Assembly (NCBI RefSeq): GCF_009857595.1
Contig: NZ_WWCU01000006.1
Coordinates: 151,770 to 215,769 of the forward strand
Direction: 5' to 3'
DNA: 64,000 bases
Source of the DNA: Pseudoduganella aquatica
GTDB taxonomy: Bacteria > Pseudomonadota > Gammaproteobacteria > Burkholderiales > Burkholderiaceae_D
Positions 29,607 to 39,036 of the stretch are shown one piece after another (position 1 is the stretch's first letter; each line of letters begins with the position of its first letter). The translations under genes and the position numbers were made by a program. Under the pieces are notes generated by a model that was given only the letters and a program-made list of their open reading frames with translations, did no database searches and was not told the origin of the DNA.

Positions 29607-29795
29607 ATGTCCACCGCCAAGCAGGAAATCATGAACTTGCTCGCGACCATGCCTGACGACTGCTCATTGGAAGACATCCTTTACAAGCTATACGTCATAG
29701 CCGAAATCAAGAGGAGCGACGACCATGTTGATGCCCACGGCACCATTTCGCACACTGAAGCGGAACGGCGGCTCAATAAATGGCTAAATCCGTAA
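29607..29795 (+). CDS. Antitoxin-like protein of a ParE/RelE module
   Basis: A 62-residue protein, MSTAKQEIMNLLATMPDDCS, with a predicted N-terminal helical region and a charged C-terminus (HTEAERRLNKWLNP). It overlaps the downstream toxin gene by 16 bases, the usual order for type II toxin-antitoxin pairs. No ribbon-helix-helix motif is obvious, so the DNA-binding fold is not confirmed. The role as antitoxin is inferred from size, order and overlap. The region is lower in GC than its neighbours, which suits a mobile module. Confidence 0.7.
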   Translation: MSTAKQEIMNLLATMPDDCSLEDILYKLYVIAEIKRSDDHVDAHGTISHTEAERRLNKWLNP

Positions 29796-30088
29796 TTTGG
29801 TCTGAAAAAGCAATCGACGACCTCAACTCAATCGCCCACTACATTGCGCGCGACTCTACGCAAAATGCTTCGGCGGTTGTCAAAAAAATTCTGGCTACAG
29901 CGGCTAGCCTTAGCCAGTTTCCCCACTTGGGCGCCATCGTGCCTGAACTTGCCGATCCGGCGATACGCGAACGCAAAGTATTCCGCTACCGCATCATCTA
30001 TCGGGTGCGCGCATCGGAAGCTCTTATCCTTGCCGTACTTCACAGCAGGCGCAGCTTCGTGTCGCTGCGCCGCAGGCTAAGGGAATAA
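29780..30088 (+). CDS. ParE/RelE-family toxin
   Basis: A 102-residue protein with the ParE/RelE superfamily pattern: WSEKAIDDLNSIAHYIA at the N-terminus, a helix-loop segment SLSQFPHLGAIVPEL, and the strands FRYRIIYRV and LILAVLHSRRSF at the end. ParE members poison gyrase and RelE members cleave mRNA on the ribosome; which applies here is open. The gene starts inside the end of the antitoxin gene and ends just before a terminator hairpin. Confidence 0.82.
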   Translation: MAKSVIWSEKAIDDLNSIAHYIARDSTQNASAVVKKILATAASLSQFPHLGAIVPELADPAIRERKVFRYRIIYRVRASEALILAVLHSRRSFVSLRRRLRE

Positions 30089-30113
30089 AAAACGGGACCC
30101 GAAGGTCCCGTTT
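30087..30113 (-). terminator. Rho-independent terminator of topB
   Basis: A 10-bp stem (30090-30099 with 30104-30113, AAACGGGACC / GGTCCCGTTT) with CGAA-type loop is followed on the minus strand by a run of six T. It lies 3 bases past the topB stop. Reading plus, it may also end the toxin transcript, though its T-run there is short. Confidence 0.8.
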
Positions 30114-30115
30114 GC

Positions 30116-32815
30116 TTATTCCGCTGTGGCGGCGGCTTTTTTGGCGGCTGGCTTTTTGGCGGCCGGCTTGGCGGCGGCTTTTTTCGCGGCCGGCTTGGCT
30201 GCAGCTTTTTTCGCTGCCGGCTTCGCGGCGGCTTTCTTGGCCGCCACTTTCTTGGTCGGCGCCGCCGCTACCGCGGTTTCGCCTTCGGCGCCTTCCGCTT
30301 CGTCCGCCTTGCCCGCTTTCGGCTTGGCGCCCGGCTTGGCTTTGCGCTCTTCGAACTCGAAGCTGATCTTGCCGTCCTTGCCCTTGGTCAGGAAGGCCTT
30401 GAACGGACGGCGCGTGCGCTGCGAGACGAAGCCCGGCAGCAGATCGGTCTTGCCGTCGTTGAGCAGCTTGCTCATCTGCTCGGGCAGGATCTCCTGCTGC
30501 AGGATGATGCGGCCGCTGCGGAAGTCGCAGGTCTTGGGCTTGGCGACGCTGTGCTCGCACACATAGGCCAAGCCCATTTCGTACACATTGGCGGCGCATT
30601 TCGGGCACGGGCCGACCGGGGTCTGGCCGGTGAAGTCCACGCCTTCGCCGTCCTCGCCACCTTCGTCGTTCTGGCCAAAGTCGAACTCCAGCTTGAAGTT
30701 GCTGATGTCCTCGTCGCGCACGATGCGCAGGATGGCGGCGAACGGGCGGCCCATCTTGGAACGGAAGCCTTGCAGCGGACCGATGGTACGGTTCTTCAGC
30801 AGTTCTTCAACTTCCGCGATTTCAAACTGGCGGCTGCCCGGCGTTTTGCTCATCGAGAACTCGCACTTGGTGCAGGCGAAACGGCGGTAGTTCTCTTTCA
30901 CCACGCTGTTGCAGTTCGGGCAAGGCGTGACCAGGGTGGCATAGTCGCCCGGAATGGTGTCGTTGTCGTATTCCTTGGCGCGCTTGACGATGATTTGCGT
31001 CATCTGGGCGATTTCGCGCATGAATTCCTCGCGCGAGATGCGTCCCTTTTCCATTTGCGACAGCTTGTATTCCCACTCGCCGGTCAGCTCCGGCGCCGTC
31101 AATTCGTTCACGCCCAGGCCGCGCAGCAGCGTCATCAGCTGCGACGCCTTGGCGGTCGGGATCAGTTCGCGGCCTTCGCGCAGCAGGTATTTCTCGCCCA
31201 GCAGGCCCTCGATAATGGCGGCGCGCGTTGCCGGCGTGCCCAGGCCTTTGCCGGCCATGGCGTCGCGCAGTTCGTCGGAGTCGACCAGCTTGCCCGCGCC
31301 TTCCATGGCGGACAGCAGCGTCGCTTCCGAGTAGCGCGCAGGCGGCTTGGTGACCAGGCCGTTCGGCGTGACCTTCTCGGTCTTGACCTTCTCGCCCTTG
31401 GCGACCGGCACCAGCATGCCGCTACCTTCCTTGTCGTCGTCGCCGGCCGCGTCCTTGCCGTAGATCGCCATCCAGCCGGCGTTGGTCATGACCTTGCCTT
31501 CGGTCTTGAACTGGTGGCCGGACACTTCGGTGTAGCGGGTGGTGACCTGGAACTCGGCGGCCGGGAAGAACACGGCCATGAAGCGGCGCGTCACCAGGTC
31601 GTACAGTTTCTGTTCCGGCTCGGACAGGTTCTTCGGTGCGATGCCGGTCGGAATGATGGCAAAGTGATCCGAGATCTTGGTGTTGTCGAAGATGCGCTTG
31701 TTCGGCTTGACCCAGCCCTTGCTCAGGATCTGCTTGGAGAAGGTGTGGTAATTGTGGTTCTCGCCCAGCACGCCCAGCACTTCCTTGACGGTGTCCAGGT
31801 AGTCTTCCGGCAGGTGGCGCGAATCGGTACGCGGGTAGGTCAGCACCTTGTGCTTCTCGTACAGCGCCTGGGCCAGGCCCAGCGTGTTCTTGGCCGAGAA
31901 GCCGAAACGGCCGTTGGCCTCGCGCTGCAAGCTGGTCAGGTCGAACAGGCCGGGCGCCATCGAGGTGGTCGGCTTGGACTCTTCGGTGACATTGCCCTGC
32001 TTGCCGCGGCAGGCCAGCGCGATGCTGTCGGCGGCGGCCTTGGACCACAGGCGCTCGGCGCGTTTTTCCGGGTCGTGCTCGTCCTTCTTGAAGCCGGTGT
32101 CCATCCAGCGGCCTTCGTACACGCCGGCTGCGCAGATGAACTCGGCGCGCACTTCCCAGTAGTCGCGCGAGACGAATTTCTTGATCTTTTCTTCGCGCTC
32201 GACCACGATGGACAGGGTCGGCGTCTGCACGCGGCCCACGGTGGTCAGGTAGAAGCCGCCCTCTTTCGAGTTGAACGCGGTCATGGCGCGGGTGCCGTTG
32301 ATGCCGATCAGCCAGTCCGCTTCCGAACGGCAGCGCGCGGCGTCCGCCAGCGGCAGCATTTCCTCGTCCGAGCGCAGGCTGTTGAAGCCTTCGCGGATGG
32401 CGTTGGGCGTCATCGACTGCAGCCACAGGCGCTGCACCGGCTGCTTGGCCTTGGCGTTCTGCGCAATCAGGCGGAAGATCAGCTCACCTTCGCGGCCCGC
32501 GTCGCATGCGTTGATCAGGCCGGTGACGTCCTTGCGTTTGATCAACTTGTTGAGCACTTTCAGGCGCGACTCGGTCTTGGCGATCGGATTCAGCGCGAAG
32601 TACGGCGGGATCATGGGCAGGTGGGCAAAGCTCCACTTGCCGCGCTTGACGTCGTGCTCTTCCGGCACCGCGATTTCCAGCAGGTGGCCGACGGCCGAGG
32701 ACAGCACGTAGTCGTCGGACTCAAAGTACTCATCGTGCTTGGTAAAGCCGCCCAGCGACTTCGCGATATCGTTCGCGACAGATGGCTTCTCGGCGATGAT
32801 GAGGGTTTTGCTCAT
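30116..32815 (-). CDS. topB: DNA topoisomerase III with Lys/Ala/Pro-rich tail
   Basis: TopB is a type IA topoisomerase that decatenates single-stranded and replication-fork structures. The 899-residue protein has an N-terminal TOPRIM domain (IIAEKPSVANDIA, acidic triad in CDAGREGE), the catalytic Tyr in LTYPRTDSRHL, and two C-terminal zinc-finger-like motifs (CPNCNSVVKENY and CPKCAANVYEMG). Its last 55 or so residues repeat AAKKAAAKPAAKK, a histone H1-like tail. E. coli TopB is 653 residues, so this type is longer by the extra fingers and tail. It is transcribed alone, with a terminator downstream. Confidence 0.95.
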   Translation of the reverse strand: MSKTLIIAEKPSVANDIAKSLGGFTKHDEYFESDDYVLSSAVGHLLEIAVPEEHDVKRGKWSFAHLPMIPPYFALNPIAKTESRLKVLNKLIKRKDVTGLINACDAGREGELIFRLIAQNAKAKQPVQRLWLQSMTPNAIREGFNSLRSDEEMLPLADAARCRSEADWLIGINGTRAMTAFNSKEGGFYLTTVGRVQTPTLSIVVEREEKIKKFVSRDYWEVRAEFICAAGVYEGRWMDTGFKKDEHDPEKRAERLWSKAAADSIALACRGKQGNVTEESKPTTSMAPGLFDLTSLQREANGRFGFSAKNTLGLAQALYEKHKVLTYPRTDSRHLPEDYLDTVKEVLGVLGENHNYHTFSKQILSKGWVKPNKRIFDNTKISDHFAIIPTGIAPKNLSEPEQKLYDLVTRRFMAVFFPAAEFQVTTRYTEVSGHQFKTEGKVMTNAGWMAIYGKDAAGDDDKEGSGMLVPVAKGEKVKTEKVTPNGLVTKPPARYSEATLLSAMEGAGKLVDSDELRDAMAGKGLGTPATRAAIIEGLLGEKYLLREGRELIPTAKASQLMTLLRGLGVNELTAPELTGEWEYKLSQMEKGRISREEFMREIAQMTQIIVKRAKEYDNDTIPGDYATLVTPCPNCNSVVKENYRRFACTKCEFSMSKTPGSRQFEIAEVEELLKNRTIGPLQGFRSKMGRPFAAILRIVRDEDISNFKLEFDFGQNDEGGEDGEGVDFTGQTPVGPCPKCAANVYEMGLAYVCEHSVAKPKTCDFRSGRIILQQEILPEQMSKLLNDGKTDLLPGFVSQRTRRPFKAFLTKGKDGKISFEFEERKAKPGAKPKAGKADEAEGAEGETAVAAAPTKKVAAKKAAAKPAAKKAAAKPAAKKAAAKPAAKKPAAKKAAATAE

Positions 32816-32990
32816 ATTTTGTATTCTCTTGTTTTTTTACTCTGGATTTGGCGCAGCATGCGCATCATACAGAACATTCTTATACCGCATGCTGAACTTT
32901 TGCAATCCCGCCAGGGTTGCTTCGGCTTGGCGGCACGGCGCTGCAGAGGGTGGTCTTGCGGTGCGCAAGCGGGGAACAACGGGAAGCGTG

Positions 32991-33455
32991 TCAGTGCAGC
33001 AGGCGCGGCATTTGATCTTCATCGGAACCGAACAGGTCGTCAAACATCAAGGCGTCCGGCTCCTTGCCCTGGCTCCACAGCAGCATCAGGACGATGACTT
33101 TCAGCTTGCCCAGCGACACCGGCACTTCCTCCAGCGCCAGCGCACGTTCGATGACGATTTCACGCTGCAGGGGCGACAGCACCTGGGCGCTTTCCAGGAA
33201 CTGGATAAAGCCGATGGCGGCGGTGCCCAGCGCGTCCTGCTCCTCCTCCACATAGTAGCGGGTGCCGGTGGAGGCGGCCGTCAGCGTCTGTTCGACTCCC
33301 GCCATTTCATTCAGGTCGGTGAGCCAGACCAGCGCTTCGGAGATCTCCTCGTCGTCGAAACCGACGGCCGACAGTTTCCTTGCCAAGGCGGCCGGTTCCG
33401 GGCACGCATCGGGGCGGTAATAAGTCTCGTAGAGATAAACAAGGATGTCGAACAT
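32991..33455 (-). CDS. smg: Smg protein (DUF494)
   Basis: A 154-residue acidic protein of the Smg/DUF494 family, which lies next to dprA and topA in many proteobacteria. It starts [17 protein letters not shown]. The protein is helical and acidic at its C-terminus ([14 protein letters not shown]). Function is not established; genetic neighbourhood with DprA and TopB hints at DNA processing, which is inference. It follows dprA on the same strand with about 50 bases between. Confidence 0.9.
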   Translation of the reverse strand: MFDILVYLYETYYRPDACPEPAALARKLSAVGFDDEEISEALVWLTDLNEMAGVEQTLTAASTGTRYYVEEEQDALGTAAIGFIQFLESAQVLSPLQREIVIERALALEEVPVSLGKLKVIVLMLLWSQGKEPDALMFDDLFGSDEDQMPRLLH

Positions 33456-33507
33456 GGCGCTACTCTAACAGTTAAGAACGGCGAAACACAAGCCCTGCAC
33501 CGCATCG

Positions 33508-34758
33508 TCACAGGCCCCGGCGGTGCAGGCGCTGAAAAATTCCTCCCGGCAATCGCTCGACCAGGCCGGCCAGTTCCAGCGCCAGCAGATGGCTGTGCGC
33601 GTCGGCGGCGGACAGGCCGGCCCGCAGCGCCAGCGCGTCGGCCGGGGCCGGATCATGCCCGAGCGCCAGCAGCAGCGCCTCCAGCTCGGCGCGCAGCTGC
33701 ACGGTGGCCTGTTGCCGCTCGGCGCCGGCGCCCCGGGGCGCATCCGGCAACATATCCTCCAGCACGTCGGCGGCGGTTTCGACCAGCTTGGCCTGGCCGG
33801 CCCGTATCAGCGCGTGGCAGCCCTTGCTCAGCGTGGCGTGGATGGAACCGGGCACGGCGAACACCTCGCGGCCCTGGTTGAGCGCGTAGCGCGCGGTGAT
33901 GAGCGAGCCCGACTGCGCCGCCGCCTCGATCACCAGCACGCCGCGCGCCAGGCCGCTGATGATGCGGTTGCGGCGCGGGAAATTGTCCGGCAGGGGCGGC
34001 GTGCCCAGCGGATATTCGCTGACGATGCAGCCTTCGGCGGCGATGCGCAGCGCCAGCTCGCGGTTGCGGGCCGGATACAGGCGGTCGATGCCGGTGCCCA
34101 GCACCGCCACCGTGCCGGCGCCCTCCGGTCCGGCCGCCAGCCCGCCCGCGTGGGCTGCCGCGTCTATGCCCAGCGCCAGCCCGGACACGATCACCAGCCC
34201 GGCGGCCGACAGTGCGGCGGCGAAGCGGTCCGCATTCTCCACGCCCTGCACGCTGGCGTTGCGCGCGCCGACGATGGCGGCCGCCGGCCGGTACAGCAGT
34301 TCGCGCCGCCCTCTTGTATACAGCAGCAGCGGCGCGGCGGGGATCTGGCGCAGCTGGGGCGGAAAAGCGGGATCGTCCAGCGCCATCAGCGCGTGGCCGG
34401 GCTGTTCCAGCCAGCGCAGCGTGGCGTCCGCCAGGCGCCCGGCCTCGTCCAGCAGCGCGGCCGGGGGCGAGCGCAGCGCCTGCACGGCGGGAGCGACCAG
34501 GCTGCCAGCAAGCACTTCGGCCAACACGCGGTGCAGATCGCCGGGCTCGGCCTGGAAAACGCGGTCGGGATGGGAAAATTCGGCGATCAGCTCGGCGCCG
34601 GCGGTCACGCCCACGCCGGGCGTAAGCTGCAGCCGCAGCCAGCTGGCGATGGCCGCGCGGCCCAAGACCCGGGGCGCGGCAAGGGCTGGCCCCGGGCCTG
34701 CGGCGGCGGGGCTGGCGGCAGGCTGGCTGCCGCTGGCGGGGGGATCCGTGGCTTGCAC
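33508..34758 (-). CDS. dprA: DNA processing protein DprA
   Basis: DprA (Smf) loads RecA on incoming single strands in natural transformation. The 416-residue product has an N-terminal SAM-like/helix-hairpin part (AIASWLRLQLTPGVG), a Rossmann fold (AAAIVGARNASVQG, SGLALGIDAAAHAGGL, AVLGTGIDRLYPARN, FPRRNRIISGL, GSLITARYAL, FAVPGSIH), and a C-terminal winged-helix domain (ELEALLLALGHD). The start is a GTG at 34758; about 30 residues before VLGRAA are Ala/Pro-rich, so a later start is possible. It lies 8 bases after the LysM gene. Confidence 0.93.
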   Translation of the reverse strand: MQATDPPASGSQPAASPAAAGPGPALAAPRVLGRAAIASWLRLQLTPGVGVTAGAELIAEFSHPDRVFQAEPGDLHRVLAEVLAGSLVAPAVQALRSPPAALLDEAGRLADATLRWLEQPGHALMALDDPAFPPQLRQIPAAPLLLYTRGRRELLYRPAAAIVGARNASVQGVENADRFAAALSAAGLVIVSGLALGIDAAAHAGGLAAGPEGAGTVAVLGTGIDRLYPARNRELALRIAAEGCIVSEYPLGTPPLPDNFPRRNRIISGLARGVLVIEAAAQSGSLITARYALNQGREVFAVPGSIHATLSKGCHALIRAGQAKLVETAADVLEDMLPDAPRGAGAERQQATVQLRAELEALLLALGHDPAPADALALRAGLSAADAHSHLLALELAGLVERLPGGIFQRLHRRGL

Positions 34759-34766
34759 GGCGCGGT

Positions 34767-35867
34767 TTACTCCGGCGATTTGGCGACGTCGCCCACTTCC
34801 ACTGGCGCCGTTACCTGCATGATCAGGCCGTAAGAAATATGCTTGAACACGCGGAAGATAAACAAGCTGCCCACTTCCTCATCCGGCAGCTTGACCTGCG
34901 GATTCCCCATGTTGAGCCAGCCTTTGCTGGCGCCTGGATCGGTCACCGTCTGTCCCCTATGGTACAGCTGCAGCACAGAACCGATATCGAGTCCGTCAAG
35001 CTTTCCGCGATTAATGCTGACCACCTGGTTCTGGCCCGCATGGCTCACGCCGCCGTAAATAGCCACCACGGCCGCGTCCACCTTGCGCTCCGGCGGGTGC
35101 GGAACATAGTTCTGCATAGGCGTGGGCGGGGACTGCATCAGCAGATCGCCCTTGCCCATTTCCTCTTTGGCGGTGGCCACGATAAAGGTGTGCACTTCGG
35201 AACCGGGCTTGGCGGCGGTCTGCAGTTTGAGCGTGCCTAAATAGAACGCTTCCTGGCCGATGACGGCCTTGGTGACCGGATCCTTCAGCGGCTTGCCCGG
35301 GCGGAACACCTGGAAGGAGGTGCCATCCTTCAGGTCGCCGCGCACATAGGCTTTCTCGTCCTTGCCCAGGAAAACGTGGCCTTCCTGCGCCGCAATGATG
35401 CGCGGCGCATTCTTCAGCTCGTCGTCTTCGATAATCAGCGGCTGGGTGAGGAAGGGTTCGATGTCGCCGGTCGGGATGGACTGCACGGCGTCCTTGCCCA
35501 GGCCTTCCATGCGCAGCTGGGGCGACAGCCGCAGCGCGGACGGATCGCCGGCCCCGGCGCCCTCGCCCACCCGGCTGCCCAGGCGCAGGCGGCCTGCGGC
35601 GCGGTCCAGGTAGACGATCTGGCCCGGATAAATCCAGTGCGGATTGCGGATTTCCTCGCGGTTCATGCCCCACACCTGGGGCCAGCACCAGGGGCGCTCC
35701 AGGAAACGCCCGGAAATACCCCACAGCGTATCGCCGCGGACCACCACGTGCTGGTCCGGCGCATTCGGCCGGAATTCGCAGTTCATGGATTGCGCAGAGG
35801 CCGCCGTGGCACTGGAAATAAGCGTCGCGATCAACAGGCGTGCGCCGACTGTGCTAAAATTTTTCAT
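34767..35867 (-). CDS. Exported LysM-domain protein
   Basis: A 366-residue protein with a signal peptide (MKNFSTVGARLLIATLISSA, cut near ASAQS) and one LysM domain (about residues 42-90, VVRGDTLWGISGRFL to IYPGQIVYL) that binds peptidoglycan or chitin. The rest has no known domain. The gene is divergent from def across 162 bases and sits upstream of dprA in the order commonly seen in betaproteobacteria. Its location is the periplasm or outer membrane by inference. No lipobox is seen. Confidence 0.9.
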   Translation of the reverse strand: MKNFSTVGARLLIATLISSATAASAQSMNCEFRPNAPDQHVVVRGDTLWGISGRFLERPWCWPQVWGMNREEIRNPHWIYPGQIVYLDRAAGRLRLGSRVGEGAGAGDPSALRLSPQLRMEGLGKDAVQSIPTGDIEPFLTQPLIIEDDELKNAPRIIAAQEGHVFLGKDEKAYVRGDLKDGTSFQVFRPGKPLKDPVTKAVIGQEAFYLGTLKLQTAAKPGSEVHTFIVATAKEEMGKGDLLMQSPPTPMQNYVPHPPERKVDAAVVAIYGGVSHAGQNQVVSINRGKLDGLDIGSVLQLYHRGQTVTDPGASKGWLNMGNPQVKLPDEEVGSLFIFRVFKHISYGLIMQVTAPVEVGDVAKSPE

Positions 35868-36029
35868 TAAGATGTCCGTTAAAGGCGGGCATGGACGAAA
35901 GGCTGGATCGCGACCTGAAGGTTGCCCTGCTGAATCAAATTCTGCCCATAATACCCTGAACTAGCAAGAGAAACCACGCTGCGCAGCAGGGTGCGCCTGT
36001 TGCATTTTTAAGTCACACCACGAATCCGC

Positions 36030-36572
36030 ATGTCCATACTGAATATCCTCCGCTATCCCGACCCGCGCCTGCACAAGATTGCGCAGCCCGTCACCGCCTT
36101 CGACGCGCGCCTGGCCAAACTGGTCGCCGACATGGCCGACACCATGTACGAGGCGCCCGGCGTGGGCCTGGCCGCCACCCAGGTGGACGTGCATGAGCGC
36201 GTTGTCGTCATCGACATCTCGGAAGACAAAAGCCAGCTGATCGCCTTCATCAACCCGGAAATCATCTGGTCCAGCGAAGAGCGCACCGTGTACGACGAGG
36301 GCTGCCTGTCGGTGCCCGGCGTGTACGACGGCGTGGAGCGTCCTTCCAAAGTGAAGGTGCGCGCCTTCGACGTGAAGGGCGAGCAGTTTGAACTGGAAGC
36401 GGACGGCCTGCTGGCCGTGTGCATCCAGCACGAAATGGACCACCTGGTGGGCAAGGTATTCGTGGAATACCTGTCGCCGCTCAAGCGCAACCGCATCAAA
36501 ACGCGCATGATGAAGGAAGAACGCGGCATCGCGCGCGAAAAAGCGCTGCGGGAACAAGGCCGCCGCATCTGA
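36030..36572 (+). CDS. def: Peptide deformylase
   Basis: Def removes the formyl group from nascent proteins. The 180-residue metalloenzyme has the three canonical motifs: GVGLAATQ (residues about 45-52), EGCLSVPG (with metal Cys) and QHEMDHLVG (two metal His and catalytic Glu). It begins [20 protein letters not shown]. It is followed by fmt, the usual partner, after a 65-base gap that contains a hairpin. The divergent neighbour is the LysM gene. Confidence 0.97.
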   Translation: MSILNILRYPDPRLHKIAQPVTAFDARLAKLVADMADTMYEAPGVGLAATQVDVHERVVVIDISEDKSQLIAFINPEIIWSSEERTVYDEGCLSVPGVYDGVERPSKVKVRAFDVKGEQFELEADGLLAVCIQHEMDHLVGKVFVEYLSPLKRNRIKTRMMKEERGIAREKALREQGRRI

Positions 36573-36579
36573 TTTCCCA

Positions 36580-36612
36580 CATGGCCGGCACAGTCCGGCC
36601 ATGTCAGTTTTT
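36580..36612 (+). terminator. Hairpin with short T-run between def and fmt
   Basis: ACATGGCCGG (36580-36589) and CCGGCCATGT (36596-36605) form a perfect 10-bp stem with a 6-base loop, followed 3 bases later by TTTT. The T-run is short, so it may be a partial terminator that lowers fmt expression. Confidence 0.55.
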
Positions 36613-36637
36613 AGTGCCACCTCAAGAGGACAATAGA

Positions 36638-37597
36638 ATGAAAATAATCTTCGCGGGCACACCCGAATTCGCAGCCGTGGCGCTGCAAAGCCTGCACGAG
36701 GCGGGGTTTGAGATCCCCCTGGTGCTGACCCAGCCCGACCGCCCCGCCGGACGCGGCATGCATCTGCACCCGTCCGCCGTCAAGCAATATGCCGTGGCGC
36801 ACAATATTCCCGTGGCGCAGCCGCTGTCGCTGCGCATGGACAGCAAGGACCCGCAGCGCGCCGCCGAAGCCAAGCAAGCCCATGAGCTGCTGATGGCGAC
36901 CGACTACGACGCGATGGTGGTGGCCGCTTACGGCCTGATCCTGCCGCGCAGCACGCTGGACATCAAGCCCTGCATCAACATCCACGGCTCGCTGCTGCCG
37001 CGCTGGCGCGGCGCCGCGCCCATCCACCGCGCCATCGAGTCGGGCGACGCGGAAACCGGCGTCACCATCATGCAGATGGAAGAAGGCCTGGACACCGGCC
37101 CCATGCTGCTGATCGAGCGCCTGCCCATCGGCCCGCAGGACAGCACCGGGGTACTGCACGACAAACTGGCCGCCATGGGCGCGCGCATGATCGTCAAGGT
37201 GATGCAGAAGATGGACAGCGGCATCGTGGAAGCGGTGCCGCAGCCGGAAGCGGGCGTGACCTACGCCGCCAAGATCAGCAAGGAGGAAGCTGCGCTGGAC
37301 TTCAAGCAGTCCGCGCGCGAGATCGGCCGCAAGATCCGCGCCTTCAATCCCTTCCCCGGCGCGCATGGCGACGTGAACGGCGTCACCATCAAGCTGTGGG
37401 GCGCGGAAGTGCTGGACGCGGACAGCTCGGCGCCTGCCGGCCAGGTGCTCGCGGCCGACGCGCAGCACGGCATCGTGGTGGCTTGCGGCGGCGGCGGTTC
37501 GCTGCGCCTGACCGAGCTGCAAAAGCCGGGCGGCAAGCGCCTGCCGGCTTCCGAGTTCATCAAGGGCTTCGCGCTGGATGGCTTGCGCTTCGCCTGA
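36638..37597 (+). CDS. fmt: Methionyl-tRNA formyltransferase
   Basis: Fmt formylates initiator Met-tRNA with 10-formyl-THF. The 319-residue product starts [19 protein letters not shown] at 36638, after AGAGGA, and shows [11 protein letters not shown], the catalytic [20 protein letters not shown] and the C-terminal OB-fold tRNA-binding region ([16 protein letters not shown]). Its stop is 3 bases before the LysR start, so the three genes def-fmt-LysR run in one direction. Confidence 0.96.
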   Translation: MKIIFAGTPEFAAVALQSLHEAGFEIPLVLTQPDRPAGRGMHLHPSAVKQYAVAHNIPVAQPLSLRMDSKDPQRAAEAKQAHELLMATDYDAMVVAAYGLILPRSTLDIKPCINIHGSLLPRWRGAAPIHRAIESGDAETGVTIMQMEEGLDTGPMLLIERLPIGPQDSTGVLHDKLAAMGARMIVKVMQKMDSGIVEAVPQPEAGVTYAAKISKEEAALDFKQSAREIGRKIRAFNPFPGAHGDVNGVTIKLWGAEVLDADSSAPAGQVLAADAQHGIVVACGGGGSLRLTELQKPGGKRLPASEFIKGFALDGLRFA

Positions 37598-37600
37598 GCG

Positions 37601-38521
37601 GTGAGCGAGCCTGCGCGCATCGACCAGCTGGCTGCGCTGCGCGCCCTGCGCCGCGTGGTCGAACTGGGCAGCTTCACGGCTGCCGCCGAGGCGCTGGGCC
37701 TCAGCCACACCGCCGTCTCGCGCCAGATCAAGCAGCTGGAGGCCCACCTCGGCGCCCAGCTGCTGAACCGCACCACGCGCCGCTTCGCCCTCACCGACGC
37801 CGGCAAGCAATACTACGAAGCCAGCCGCCAGATCCTCGACGCCCTCGACGACGCCGACCGCGCCGTGACTGCGCAGCAGGCGCGTCCTTCCGGCACCCTG
37901 CGCATCAACGCGCCCATGGCCTTCGGCACGCTGGAGCTGGCCGCCTGGCTGTCCGCCTTCATGGCGCAATACCCTGAATTGACAGTGGACCTGGTCTGCA
38001 ACGACCGGATCGTCGACCTGATCGAAGACAGCTTCGACGTCGCGCTGCGCCTCACGCGCGGCCTGCCCGACTCCACGCTGATCGCCAGGAGACTGGCCGA
38101 CAGCCCGCTGCTGCTGGCCGCCAGCCCGGCCTACCTGAAGCAGCATGGCGCGCCGCGCACGCCGGCCGAGCTGGCGCGGCACAACTGCCTGGTCTACACG
38201 CAGGCGCAGCACCCGCGCATATGGACTTTCCGCAGCCCCGGCGGCGGCGAGGAGAGCGTGAATGTGCAAGGCAACCTGCAAGCCAACACCAGCGTCGCCC
38301 TGCGCGCCGCCGCGCTGGCCGGCCTGGGCATCATCAGCGCCGCCTCCTTCATCGTGCATGAAGACGTGCAGCGCGGCGCCTTGACCGCGCTGCTGCCGGA
38401 CTACCCGCAGCGTCCGCGCGAACTGTACGCTCGCTACCCGCAGAGCCGCCACCAGTCCCCGAAAGTCCGCGCCTTCATCGACTTCGCCACCGCTCACTAC
38501 CGCGGGCGCGGCTGGGCCTAG
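37601..38521 (+). CDS. LysR-family transcriptional regulator
   Basis: A 306-residue regulator with an N-terminal winged HTH (LRALRRVVELGSFTAAAEAL, HTAVSRQIKQLEAHL) and a substrate-binding domain from about residue 95. It is of the CrgA/TfdT-like subgroup by layout. The GTG start lies 3 bases past fmt, so readthrough could express it. The convergent neighbour is the tautomerase gene, and their stop codons overlap by two bases (CTAG). Target and inducer are unknown; control of the tautomerase gene is possible but unsupported. Confidence 0.93.
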   Translation: MSEPARIDQLAALRALRRVVELGSFTAAAEALGLSHTAVSRQIKQLEAHLGAQLLNRTTRRFALTDAGKQYYEASRQILDALDDADRAVTAQQARPSGTLRINAPMAFGTLELAAWLSAFMAQYPELTVDLVCNDRIVDLIEDSFDVALRLTRGLPDSTLIARRLADSPLLLAASPAYLKQHGAPRTPAELARHNCLVYTQAQHPRIWTFRSPGGGEESVNVQGNLQANTSVALRAAALAGLGIISAASFIVHEDVQRGALTALLPDYPQRPRELYARYPQSRHQSPKVRAFIDFATAHYRGRGWA

Positions 38522-38931
38522 GCTTCGGCCGGCGCCATCGACTTCTTCACCGCGCGGTATTGCTGGGTGAGGCCGCCGTAGCCCCAGGCGGCGGGGCGGG
38601 CGTCGTCGATGTGGACGTAGCTGACCTCGTGCAGCGGTCCCAGCAAGCCTGCCATTTCTTCGAACACGGCCTTGATGTATGCCGCCTTTTCGCTGGCGGT
38701 GTTGGTTTCGTCGGTGATTTTGATGTCGAGGAAGAAGCTGGCTTTCTCCTGCTGCGCCAGCGAAGCGGCGCCGATGTACCAGTGCTGCGGCTCCACGTGC
38801 GAGATGGCGATGGAAGTGAGCGGCTGCGCCTTGTGCAGGATGTCATTGGTCAGACGCAGCAGAATGGCGGCGGCGCGCTGCGATTGCCCGGCGCTGGCCG
38901 GCGTGGAAAGGGTGAGGTTCAGGATGGGCAT
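38518..38931 (-). CDS. Tautomerase/MIF-superfamily protein
   Basis: A 137-residue protein whose start at 38931 exposes Pro after the initiator Met (MPILNLTLSTPASAGQS). N-terminal Pro acts as the catalytic base in 4-oxalocrotonate tautomerase-type enzymes. It is longer than 4-OT (62 residues) and resembles two-repeat members (MIF/MSAD types). The conserved Pro2 is the strongest argument for this start over the open upstream frame. Substrate is unknown. It is convergent with the LysR gene. Confidence 0.8.
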   Translation of the reverse strand: MPILNLTLSTPASAGQSQRAAAILLRLTNDILHKAQPLTSIAISHVEPQHWYIGAASLAQQEKASFFLDIKITDETNTASEKAAYIKAVFEEMAGLLGPLHEVSYVHIDDARPAAWGYGGLTQQYRAVKKSMAPAEA

Positions 38932-39036
38932 GGCGCTACTCCTACGAGTGGTTAAGGTGTAGCCATGGTAGGCCGCCCTCCCCACCCGCACCAGCCATGC
39001 CGGCGCACAGGATTTGTGCGCGCCGCGCACGCCGGC

